A stretch of 64,000 nt of DNA, from assembly GCF_900753045.1 (NCBI RefSeq), contig NZ_CAADXO010000034.1, forward strand, positions 1-64,000. Reading direction: 5' to 3'. Positions 26,318-33,456 of this stretch are shown here, piece after piece. Position numbers and translations under genes: made by a program. How positions within the stretch are numbered: position 1 is the stretch's first letter; the number at the start of each line of letters is the position of its first letter. Origin of the DNA: an uncultured Phascolarctobacterium sp. Its GTDB lineage: Bacteria; Bacillota; Negativicutes; Acidaminococcales; Acidaminococcaceae. The notes under the pieces were generated by a model. The model worked only from the letters and a program-made list of their open reading frames with translations. It had not been told where the DNA came from and ran no database searches.

Positions 26318-27019
26318 ATGGCGCACTGTCCCTTTGATTGTTTCAGTGACGGAAAGAAACATAATATCTGCATTGTCGGTGGCGGCGGCAAAACGACAGT
26401 TATGTATGAGCTGGCAACGGCGTGGGCAGCCTGCGGGCGCAAGGTACTGGTACTGACGAGTACGCATATCCTGCAGCCTGCGGATGGCAGCTTTGCTGCT
26501 GATGCAGCGGCGGTACACAACCTGTGGCAGCAGGGATGCTATGCCGTTATCGGCACGCCGGAGCTTGCTACGGGTAAGCTGACAGCACCGCAACAACGCT
26601 TATATGAAGATCTGCAGCCGCAGGCGGACGTGATTTTGTGTGAGGCTGACGGCTCCAAACATCATCCATGCAAGGCTCCTGCGGAGCATGAGCCTGTACT
26701 ATTGCCTGACAGTGATATTGTACTGGCTGTTGCGGGTATGGACGCTTTAGGCCGCCCGTTGGCGCAGGCCTGCCAGCGTCCGCAGTTGGCGGCAGAGCTT
26801 TTTGGTTGCAGCGCAGAAAAAATCATTGATGCGCAAATGCTTGCTTCGCTGCTGCTTTCGGAGCAGGGAGCACGCAAGAATGTAGGCGCACGCGATTATT
26901 ATATTGTATTGAATAAATGTGACCTGCTAAAAGCAGCGCAGGAGGAGGAAATACTTCGGCTGTTAGTGAGTGCAGGCATGGACGAGCATAGAATATGGCT
27001 TCGTGAAAGGGGAGAATAA
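26318..27019 (+). CDS. yqeC: Selenium-dependent hydroxylase accessory protein YqeC
   Basis: ATG 26318 lies nine bases after GAGG; 233 residues. The protein has an N-terminal P-loop (IVGGGGKTTVMYELA), a DVILCEADGSKHHPCKAP motif and a late LNKCDLL GTPase-like motif. This matches YqeC, found only with selenium-dependent molybdenum hydroxylases, where it helps mature the cofactor. It starts a three-gene unit with yqeB and xdhC. No hydroxylase structural gene is in the window. Confidence 0.85.
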   Translation: MAHCPFDCFSDGKKHNICIVGGGGKTTVMYELATAWAACGRKVLVLTSTHILQPADGSFAADAAAVHNLWQQGCYAVIGTPELATGKLTAPQQRLYEDLQPQADVILCEADGSKHHPCKAPAEHEPVLLPDSDIVLAVAGMDALGRPLAQACQRPQLAAELFGCSAEKIIDAQMLASLLLSEQGARKNVGARDYYIVLNKCDLLKAAQEEEILRLLVSAGMDEHRIWLRERGE

Positions 27020-27022
27020 CAA

Positions 27023-27835
27023 ATGCTGAAGATTATTGTACGCGGTGGCGGTGACCTGGCAACAGGCGTTATCCATCGCTTGTGGGGTGCAGGCTTTAAG
27101 GTTTTAGTGCTGGAATGCGCCAAGCCTGCAGCAATTCGTCGACAGGTAGCGCTGTGCGAAGCGGTCTATCAGGGCAGCGCTCAGGTAGAAGGCCTGACTG
27201 CACGTCTGATAAACTCTCTGGCGGAGGCAGATTCTGTCTGGGAGCATGATGAAGTGCCGGTGCTGGTTGACGAAGCAGCGGACAGTGTACGTGCTTTTGC
27301 GCCTGATATTGTGATTGATGCGATTATTGCCAAGCGCAACCTGGGAACGAACAGTGCCATGGCGCCGCTCGTGATTGCTTTAGGCCCCGGCTTCAGCGTG
27401 GGCGCAGATGCCGACGTAATTGTAGAAACGAAGCGCGGTCATAACCTGGGACGCATTATCCGCAGCGGCAGTGCTGCACCTAACAGCGGTGTGCCCGGGA
27501 ATATCGCAGGCTATAGCAAGGAGCGTGTGCTGCACGCACCCTGCGCCGGTATTCTGCATGTTGTTCATGATATAGGCAGCATTGTGGAAAAGGGCGAAAC
27601 TATTGCAACTATCACTGACGGCGCTAATCAGGTAGAGGTAACGGCAACACTGGCCGGTCTGATTCGCGGCATGATTCGCGATGGCTTTGCTGTTACCGAA
27701 GGCTTTAAAATTGCTGATATTGACCCGCGTAAGGAAGAGCTGGCCAACTGCTTTACGATTTCGGATAAGGCGCGCTGCATTGCCGGCAGCGTCCTGGAAT
27801 TAGTCTGCCGTTATGCACAGGAGAAACAAAAATGA
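27023..27835 (+). CDS. yqeB: Selenium-dependent molybdenum cofactor protein YqeB
   Basis: The 270-residue protein begins with a Rossmann-type glycine motif (IIVRGGGDLATGVIHRLW). It contains DIVIDAIIAKRNLGT and GPGFSVGADADVIVETKRGH, typical of the EF2563/YqeB family. This family is linked to labile selenium insertion in xanthine or purine hydroxylases. It follows yqeC by three bases and overlaps xdhC by four bases. The C-terminal half contains a lipoyl-like barrel segment (GILHVVHDIGSIVEKGETIA). Confidence 0.87.
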   Translation: MLKIIVRGGGDLATGVIHRLWGAGFKVLVLECAKPAAIRRQVALCEAVYQGSAQVEGLTARLINSLAEADSVWEHDEVPVLVDEAADSVRAFAPDIVIDAIIAKRNLGTNSAMAPLVIALGPGFSVGADADVIVETKRGHNLGRIIRSGSAAPNSGVPGNIAGYSKERVLHAPCAGILHVVHDIGSIVEKGETIATITDGANQVEVTATLAGLIRGMIRDGFAVTEGFKIADIDPRKEELANCFTISDKARCIAGSVLELVCRYAQEKQK

Positions 27836-28788
27836 AAGATTTAATGAAAAAAATACAGGCGCAGGCTTTGAATTCGCAGCCTTGCTATCTTGTTGCATTG
27901 ATTGAAAGTGAAGGCTCTACTCCGCGTACCAGCGGCGCCTATATGCTGGTCGGAGCAAAGGGTTTGCTTTACGGAACCATTGGCGGTGGCGGTATGGAAT
28001 ACGCGGCGCAGCAGCTGGCACAGCAGCGTCTGCGCTGCGGTGGCGGCAGCTTTGTCAAAACGTTTGATCTCTCTCCGGCAGCAGGCATGGCCTGCGGCGG
28101 TAGCTGCCAGGTACAGTTCTGCTACCTGCCTGTGGGGGAAGAAACAGGGAATTTAGCGGAGGAAGCTCTTAGTGCAATGAAGCAGCGTGCTCCCTGGTGG
28201 TTTTTACTGCCCTTGGGTGAAAGCAGCGCTTTGCCGCAAATAAAAAAGGACCTGCAGCTTGCAGGTCGCAGAGGTGTAGTCGATATAGACGGTTGCGCTT
28301 ATTATGCGGAGCAGTATGATTATGAAGGCGCGGTTTATGTTTTCGGTGCCGGTCATGTTGCGCGTGAGCTGGTACCGCTTTTGAGCCATCTCGGCTTTAA
28401 ATGTATTGTGTTGGATGACAGGGCGGAGTTTGCGGATGCGGCAGCCTTTCCGCAGGCTGAGAATGTACAGCAGGTTGATTTCCGCAAGCTGCAGGAGGTA
28501 TGCAGCCTGACGGCAAAGGATTACGCGGTAGTTATGACGCGCGGTCACGTGCATGACGCCAATGTGGAGCGCTATCTGTTGACTACGCCTGTCGGTTATA
28601 TCGGCATTATGGGCAGCAAAAATAAAGCTGCCATGGCCAGAGCAGCTTTGCTGGCGGATGGCTACAGCGAGCAGCAGCTTGCGCGTGTTATCACGCCTGT
28701 CGGCATTGACATAGGAAGTGAGACGCCGGCGGAGATTGCGGTGAGTATAGCAGCACAGTTAATCCAAACGCGTTCAGAACACATATAA
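27832..28788 (+). CDS. XdhC/CoxI-family molybdenum hydroxylase maturation protein
   Basis: The 318-residue protein has the XdhC_CoxI N-domain (ALIESEGSTPRTSGAYMLV, TIGGGGME). The C-terminal NAD-binding XdhC_C domain has VFGAGHVARELVPLL, VMTRGHVHD and GIMGSKNKAAMA. XdhC proteins insert sulfurated molybdenum cofactor into xanthine dehydrogenase-type enzymes. Its stop codon lies inside the first unit of the downstream repeat array. Together with yqeC, yqeB and the mocA-like gene it forms a hydroxylase maturation set. Confidence 0.88.
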   Translation: MKDLMKKIQAQALNSQPCYLVALIESEGSTPRTSGAYMLVGAKGLLYGTIGGGGMEYAAQQLAQQRLRCGGGSFVKTFDLSPAAGMACGGSCQVQFCYLPVGEETGNLAEEALSAMKQRAPWWFLLPLGESSALPQIKKDLQLAGRRGVVDIDGCAYYAEQYDYEGAVYVFGAGHVARELVPLLSHLGFKCIVLDDRAEFADAAAFPQAENVQQVDFRKLQEVCSLTAKDYAVVMTRGHVHDANVERYLLTTPVGYIGIMGSKNKAAMARAALLADGYSEQQLARVITPVGIDIGSETPAEIAVSIAAQLIQTRSEHI

Positions 28789-29070
28789 GGCATCATATAC
28801 TTCATCGAGAGGGCCTCGACGTAGCAGTAGTACGCCGTCGGCCCTCTCTCTTCGTCTCTGATACCTTCTCTGCGTTCTGCTGATTATAAAGTATAAGGCA
28901 TCATATACTTTCATCGGGAGCACCTAGACGTACTAAGAGTACGCCGTCGGTGCTCCTTCTTCGTCTCTGATACATTCTCCGCGTTCTGTTGAAAGGTAAT
29001 GTACTAAATAATTCATATATATAAATGAGCACCTTAACGTAGCAAAAGTACGTCGTAGGTGCTCGTTTTT
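28784..29070. repeat. Tandem hairpin repeats (two ~100-bp units plus a third hairpin)
   Basis: Units at about 28784-28883 and 28892-28991 share outer arms (ATAAGGCATCATATACTT... and ...TTCGTCTCTGATAC). Each encloses a hairpin, at 28807-28848 and 28917-28956. A third hairpin (29027-29064) lacks the flanks and ends in GTTTTT, so it may terminate transcription. The stems differ but co-vary (GAGGGC/GCCCTC versus GAGCACC/GGTGCTC), while the inner ACGTA...TACGYCGT is kept. This fills the gap between xdhC and the purine permease promoter. Confidence 0.8.
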
Positions 29071-29142
29071 ATATTATTATCTTAAAGTACGAACGAAAAA
29101 GGCTATCTGATAAAATTTATACGGATTTTCTCTGTAATTTTC

Positions 29143-29172
29143 TTTACAATAAGACGTGATATGCGATAAAAT
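29143..29172 (+). promoter_or_regulatory. Promoter of the purine permease gene
   Basis: TTTACA (29143-29148), 18 bases, TAAAAT (29167-29172), lying 31 bases before the start codon. No purine riboswitch is recognisable in the short leader. Confidence 0.5.
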
Positions 29173-29202
29173 ATATGCATGAAAAAATGAAGGGGTGCTT
29201 AT

Positions 29203-30609
29203 ATGTCTAAGTTTGTTAAACTGTCCGAGGAAGCCTACAAGTTTGAAGGCAAGCTGTCTTTGAGCTCGGCTATTCCTTTAGGTCTGCAGCATGTTTTGGC
29301 AATGTTTGTCGGCAATCTTACACCGGTTCTGATTATTGGCGGTGCCTGCGGTATTGTCGGCGGTGCCGGTTTTGAACAGCTGCAGGTTGTTTTGATTCAG
29401 AATGCGATGATTGTTGCAGGTCTGGTAACATTGCTGCAATTATATTCCGTTGGTCCCTGCGGTGGCAAGGTGCCTATTATTATGGGTACAAGCTCCGGCT
29501 TTATCGGCGTATTTGCCGGTATCGTTGCAACCTTGGGCAGTGGTGTTGTCGCCTATGGCGCTATTATGGGTGCTTCGATTATCGGCGGTGTTTTTGAAGC
29601 AGTGCTTGGTCTGGTGCTCAAGCGCATCCGCCGCTTCTTCCCGCCTGTTGTCTGCGGTACCGTTGTACTGTCCATCGGTCTGTCGCTGATTTCCGTAGGT
29701 ATCAATTCCTTTGGCGGCGGCTTTAAGACTAAGGATTTCGGTTCTATCGAAAACCTGCTGCTTGGCTTGTTTGTGCTTTGCGTTATTCTTTTCTTCAAGC
29801 ATGGCACTAAGGGCTTTTTGAGCTCTTCTTCCATTTTGCTTGGTATTATCGCCGGCTATATTGCTGCGCTTTTCATGGGCTTTGTGCTGCCTACAACCGC
29901 AGTTACGCCTGACGGAGTGGAATATACCAAATCCTGGGTACTCCATTGGGATAAGGTAGCGAATGCTTCCTGGTTTGCTGTGCCTCAGTTAATGCCGGTT
30001 GATATCGTATTTGATATGCGTGCTATTATGCCGGTATTGATTATGTTTGTTGTTACCGCAGTTGAAACTGTCGGTGATATTTCCGCCGTTGTTGAAAGCG
30101 GTCTGAATCGTGAAGCTACGGACAAGGAATTGTCCGGCGGCGTTATTTGTGACGGCATCGGCTCCGCTATTGCTGCTGTGTTCGGCGTACTGCCTAATAC
30201 TTCCTTCTCTCAGAATGTCGGTCTGGTTGCCATGACGAAGATTGTTAACCGTTTTGCTTTGGCAACCGGTGCGGTATTTTTGATTCTTTGCGGCCTGATT
30301 CCTAAGCTGGGCGCTTTGGTCTCCATTATGCCGCAATCCGTTCTGGGCGGCGCTGCTGTAATGATGTTCTCCTCGATTGTTGTCAGCGGTATTCAGCTGG
30401 TTACTAAAGAGAAGCTTAACCCGCGCAGTCTGACGATTATTTCTGTTGCTTTAGGCGTTGGCTACGGCATGGGCGCTACACCCGGCATCTTGGCACACTG
30501 CCCGGAGGCTATGCGCATGATGTTCGGTGAATCCGGTATCGTTCCGGCAGCCTTTGTAGCAATTCTGCTGAATATTATTCTGAATAGGGGCGAAGACGCT
30601 CAAGCTTAG
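29203..30609 (+). CDS. NCS2 family uracil-xanthine permease
   Basis: ATG 29203 follows AAGGGG. The 468-residue protein has about 12-14 membrane helices and NCS2 hallmarks: LGLQHVLAMFVGNLTP, VETVGDISAVVESG, LPNTSFSQNVGLVAMTKI and SVLGGAAVMMFSSIV. It imports a purine such as xanthine or urate with protons or sodium. Placement between xdhC and the mocA-like gene links it to purine catabolism. It overlaps the convergent mocA-like gene by 35 bases. A second, shorter homologue lies at 49870-51180. Confidence 0.9.
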   Translation: MSKFVKLSEEAYKFEGKLSLSSAIPLGLQHVLAMFVGNLTPVLIIGGACGIVGGAGFEQLQVVLIQNAMIVAGLVTLLQLYSVGPCGGKVPIIMGTSSGFIGVFAGIVATLGSGVVAYGAIMGASIIGGVFEAVLGLVLKRIRRFFPPVVCGTVVLSIGLSLISVGINSFGGGFKTKDFGSIENLLLGLFVLCVILFFKHGTKGFLSSSSILLGIIAGYIAALFMGFVLPTTAVTPDGVEYTKSWVLHWDKVANASWFAVPQLMPVDIVFDMRAIMPVLIMFVVTAVETVGDISAVVESGLNREATDKELSGGVICDGIGSAIAAVFGVLPNTSFSQNVGLVAMTKIVNRFALATGAVFLILCGLIPKLGALVSIMPQSVLGGAAVMMFSSIVVSGIQLVTKEKLNPRSLTIISVALGVGYGMGATPGILAHCPEAMRMMFGESGIVPAAFVAILLNIILNRGEDAQA

Positions 30610-31183
30610 TTTTATCCTGCTGGGTATCGATATCCAGCAGCTCGTTGATATCCTGAACCGGTACTTTTACTACCAGTTCAGGATATTTTTTTGTCAGTAC
30701 GGAACCACCCTTGTCCTGCGGCAGCTGCTGCAGTTCATCAGCAAATCTTGCAGGGAAGATGATAGGATTGCCGGGAGTTTCTTCGTAATACAGGCGATGA
30801 ATTTTTTGCGGCTGTGATAAAAAGCTTTCGGCAAGGCGGATAAATGTTGTCTGCTGTAAAAGCGGCTGGTCGCCAACGGCAAAAAGCAGGCCCTCGGCCT
30901 GAGGCAGATGCTGCTCTATATAAGCTGTGCCCAGGCGCACTGTGTCGCTCAGATAGGGCTTGTCGTGCAGCAGGCAGGGGATTTGCTGCTGCGCGCAGAT
31001 TTCCGCAACCTCCGTATGGCGTGTGACAACGATACGCTGGGCGAAAAGTCCTTGGCTGATATCAAGGATGTGCTGCAGCATGGGCGCTCCGTCGATGGCT
31101 GTCAGCAGCTTGTTGGCACCGAAGCGGCGGCCTACGCCGGACGCCAGGATGATGCAGGCTATTGTAGAAAATTTTATGTTCAT
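30575..31183 (-). CDS. MocA-like molybdenum cofactor nucleotidyltransferase
   Basis: The start follows GAGGTAG on the minus strand; 202 residues. The N-terminal nucleotide-binding motif is IILASGVGRRFGANKLL. FAVGDQPLL provides the metal-binding aspartate region, and PGNPIIFPARF and DKGG follow. This is the MobA-like NTP transferase family; MocA members make the CTP-derived molybdopterin cytosine dinucleotide used by hydroxylases. The tail overlaps the convergent permease gene by 35 bases. It completes the maturation set of this region. Confidence 0.85.
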   Translation of the reverse strand: MNIKFSTIACIILASGVGRRFGANKLLTAIDGAPMLQHILDISQGLFAQRIVVTRHTEVAEICAQQQIPCLLHDKPYLSDTVRLGTAYIEQHLPQAEGLLFAVGDQPLLQQTTFIRLAESFLSQPQKIHRLYYEETPGNPIIFPARFADELQQLPQDKGGSVLTKKYPELVVKVPVQDINELLDIDTQQDKTKLERLRPYSE

Positions 31184-31332
31184 AAAGCTACCTCACGGTT
31201 TTGATTATATATCATTATTATAAGACTGAATGGTGGCGCGAACAAGCGGGGGAGTACCGGTTAGCGGAAGAATATATTTTATCCGCAAAAACAAAAAACT
31301 CTGTAACCGAAGTTACAGAGTTTAGTTTCAAG

Positions 31333-31409
31333 TGGTGGCCCTGGCAGGATTCGAACCTGCGACCTTTTGATTCGTAGTCAAACGCTCTATCCAACTGAGC
31401 TACAGAGTC
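31333..31409 (-). tRNA. tRNA-Arg (ACG)
   Basis: A full cloverleaf with encoded CCA; the anticodon loop is CTACGAA on stem TTTGA/TCAAA, and the T-arm is GCAGGTTCGAATCCTGC. The acceptor GACTCTG/CAGGGCC has an A2-C71 mismatch and a T4-G69 wobble. Confidence 0.92.
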
Positions 31410-31444
31410 ACATCAGCGTTGCTGTTGTTTCAAGCAACAATGAT

Positions 31445-31474
31445 ATTATAGCGAAAAGTACGCTTCTTGTCAAC
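31445..31474 (-). promoter_or_regulatory. Promoter of tRNA-Arg
   Basis: On the minus strand TTGACA is followed after 18 bases by TATAAT, about 35 bases before the tRNA. Confidence 0.65.
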
Positions 31475-31487
31475 ACTTTTTTTGAAA

Positions 31488-32303
31488 TTATTTTTTAGAT
31501 TTTTTGCCGACAGCTTTTTCTTTGGCAGCAGGCTGATGTTTTTCCAGCCAGCCGCAGTAAATGAAGAAGCCTAAGGCAACGAGGAAGAAGCCTAAGCTGG
31601 TTGCCTGAGCGGACTTCAGTCCGAACATCCAGGGCTCGGCGTAATCACCGCGCAGCATTTCCAAAAAGAAGCGGACTACGGAATAAAGCATGGCGTACAT
31701 GCATAAAGCCTGACCACGTGCATGCTTGGTAGTGCGGAATAAAAGCAGCAGAGCAAAGATTACGATATCCAGCTGACCTTCCCAAACTTCCGCCGGCCAC
31801 AGGGGTACAGGGCCGTAGGTCTTATAGGCCAGAGTGCCTTCGGGGTACAGCAGGCCGAAGCTGCCGCCGGTAGGTGTGCCGAAGGCGTCACCGTTAAGCA
31901 GGTTGGCCATGCGTCCGATGGACTGGCCGATAAGCAGGGAGGGCGAAACGATATCCGCCAGAGCTACCCAGTCGATGTTATGCAACTTGCAGTAAACAAT
32001 GCCGGCAGCAATGCCTGCCAGCATACCGCCCTGCACGGCCATGCCGCCCTGCCAGACGAAGGGGATTTCCAGCAGATGATGGCTGTAGTAATCCCAGTCG
32101 AAGAAGAAAACGTCCCACAGCCTGCCGCCGATGAGGCCTGCAAAGCCGCCGTAGATACCGATGTCTAAAATGTGCTCGTGCCAGCGACCGTCCTGCTTAG
32201 CCAAAAAGTAGGCAGTGCCGGTGGCCAGAAAAATTGCTGTACAGAGCATCAGACCATACATGCGTATGGGAAAATCGCCGATAAAAAAGAGATATTGATG
32301 CAT
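31488..32303 (-). CDS. lgt: Prolipoprotein diacylglyceryl transferase Lgt
   Basis: The ATG follows GGAGGC on the minus strand. The 271-residue protein has seven or so membrane helices and the Lgt signature SIGRMANLLNGDAFG. It transfers diacylglycerol to the lipobox cysteine of prelipoproteins such as the binding proteins in this window. In the MAVQGG motif Gln91 occupies the position of the E. coli histidine (SFHGG). This position also varies in other Gram-positives as I recall, so activity is probably intact. Confidence 0.93.
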   Translation of the reverse strand: MHQYLFFIGDFPIRMYGLMLCTAIFLATGTAYFLAKQDGRWHEHILDIGIYGGFAGLIGGRLWDVFFFDWDYYSHHLLEIPFVWQGGMAVQGGMLAGIAAGIVYCKLHNIDWVALADIVSPSLLIGQSIGRMANLLNGDAFGTPTGGSFGLLYPEGTLAYKTYGPVPLWPAEVWEGQLDIVIFALLLLFRTTKHARGQALCMYAMLYSVVRFFLEMLRGDYAEPWMFGLKSAQATSLGFFLVALGFFIYCGWLEKHQPAAKEKAVGKKSKK

Positions 32304-32510
32304 TATGGATAAAGCCTCCTAAAAAATCTAACTAATATTTTAACACATTCCGGCATTTTTATCAGCGAAAAAGTTGTGATTTCTTTATTCAGAAAGCTTA
32401 TTGAATTTAACAGCGAAGGTAGTATTGCGTGACCTGTTGCTGATGTCATTATCCACAGCGTCAATATTATGATATAATGTGGGAAGTGATATATGCTTTG
32501 CTAAAGCTAA

Positions 32511-32663
32511 AAAATAGAGAAAGAAGGTCTGCAAATTTATGAAGGCAAAATTGATACTACGCCGCTGATTACGCATCGTTTCAAGCTGGCGGACATCGAG
32601 GAGGCTTACCGCATTTTCGAAAACAGATTAGACGGAGTTATCAAGATAGCGATTACCGAATGA
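32511..32663 (+). pseudogene. C-terminal fragment of a zinc-type alcohol dehydrogenase
   Basis: The open frame from 32511 to TGA 32661-32663 reads TPLITHRFKLADIEEAY, followed by a FENR...GVIKIAI tail. This is the conserved end of medium-chain zinc alcohol dehydrogenases. A stop lies just upstream and no start or ribosome site is present, so only about 45-50 residues of the original ~350 remain. The rest of the 32304-32699 gap shows no gene. Confidence 0.7.
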
Positions 32664-32699
32664 TTTTTTTGTAAAGCATGTTCTAAGAGGGGCGATTTT

Positions 32700-33272
32700 A
32701 TGATTAAGCATATAACAACAACACCGGCAAAGGCCTTAGAAAAATTAAAAGCAGGCAATGCCAGATATATTGACGCCAATGTAAACAGCGAGGATATTTC
32801 GCAGGCCAGGAGAACGGATACCTTGGTTAACGGGCAGAAGCCTTATGCGATTATTATTACCTGCTCTGATTCCCGCGTAATTCCGGAGAATATTTTTATG
32901 ACAGGCATCGGCGAGCTGTTTGTCATTCGTATTGCCGGTAATGTGATTGATGAGCATCAGCTGGGCAGTATCGAATACGCTGCCAGTCATCTGGGAGCGC
33001 CGCTGATTGTTGTTATGGGGCATACGCATTGCGGTGCAGTGCATGCTGCAATAAACCATGATCCGGAGGGCTATATCAAATTTATTACGGATAAAATCAA
33101 AGCAGCGATTGGTGACGAATGCGACCCGTATAAAGCAGCCTGCATGAATGTCAAAAGCTGCGAAGCGGAAATCGAAGCGAGCCTGGAGATTCAGAAGGTT
33201 GAGCATCAGGAAGGATTGCGCGTCATCGGTGCTATGTATCATCTGGAGAACGGTGTGGTAGATTTTATCTAA
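32700..33272 (+). CDS. Beta-class carbonic anhydrase
   Basis: The ATG follows AGAGGGGCG. The 190-residue enzyme has the zinc ligands Cys55, His108 and Cys111 in CSDSR (55-59) and GHTHCG (107-112). The Asp57/Arg59 pair completes the beta-class active site. It interconverts CO2 and bicarbonate in the cytoplasm, useful for carboxylation in a succinate- or aspartate-using anaerobe. It is followed by a strong terminator, so it is a single-gene unit. Confidence 0.93.
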   Translation: MIKHITTTPAKALEKLKAGNARYIDANVNSEDISQARRTDTLVNGQKPYAIIITCSDSRVIPENIFMTGIGELFVIRIAGNVIDEHQLGSIEYAASHLGAPLIVVMGHTHCGAVHAAINHDPEGYIKFITDKIKAAIGDECDPYKAACMNVKSCEAEIEASLEIQKVEHQEGLRVIGAMYHLENGVVDFI

Positions 33273-33287
33273 AGCAGATTATTTTGA

Positions 33288-33325
33288 GCTGCCTTAAGCT
33301 TAGCGTCTTAAGGCAGTTCTTTTTT
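33288..33325 (+). terminator. Terminator after carbonic anhydrase
   Basis: The stem is GCTGCCTTAAG/CTTAAGGCAGT (one G-T pair) with an eight-base loop, followed by a run of T. Confidence 0.9.
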
Positions 33326-33359
33326 GCAAGTTAATTTCTCAAAATTCACAATAATGCGC

Positions 33360-33402
33360 TTGACAGAACGGCAGCTTAATTGTATTATGTATACATAATA
33401 CA
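33360..33402 (+). promoter_or_regulatory. aspA promoter with 22-bp perfect palindromic operator
   Basis: TTGACA (33360-33365), 17 bases, TATTAT (33383-33388). The -10 lies inside the perfect palindrome TGTATTATGTA|TACATAATACA (33381-33402). The central GTATAC is typical of GntR-family operators. A repressor bound here would block RNA polymerase. Confidence 0.7.
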
Positions 33403-33456
33403 GATTTCGATTAAAAGCTTGTTTGAGATGCTTTTGTATAAGGAGGCCAATGTATT

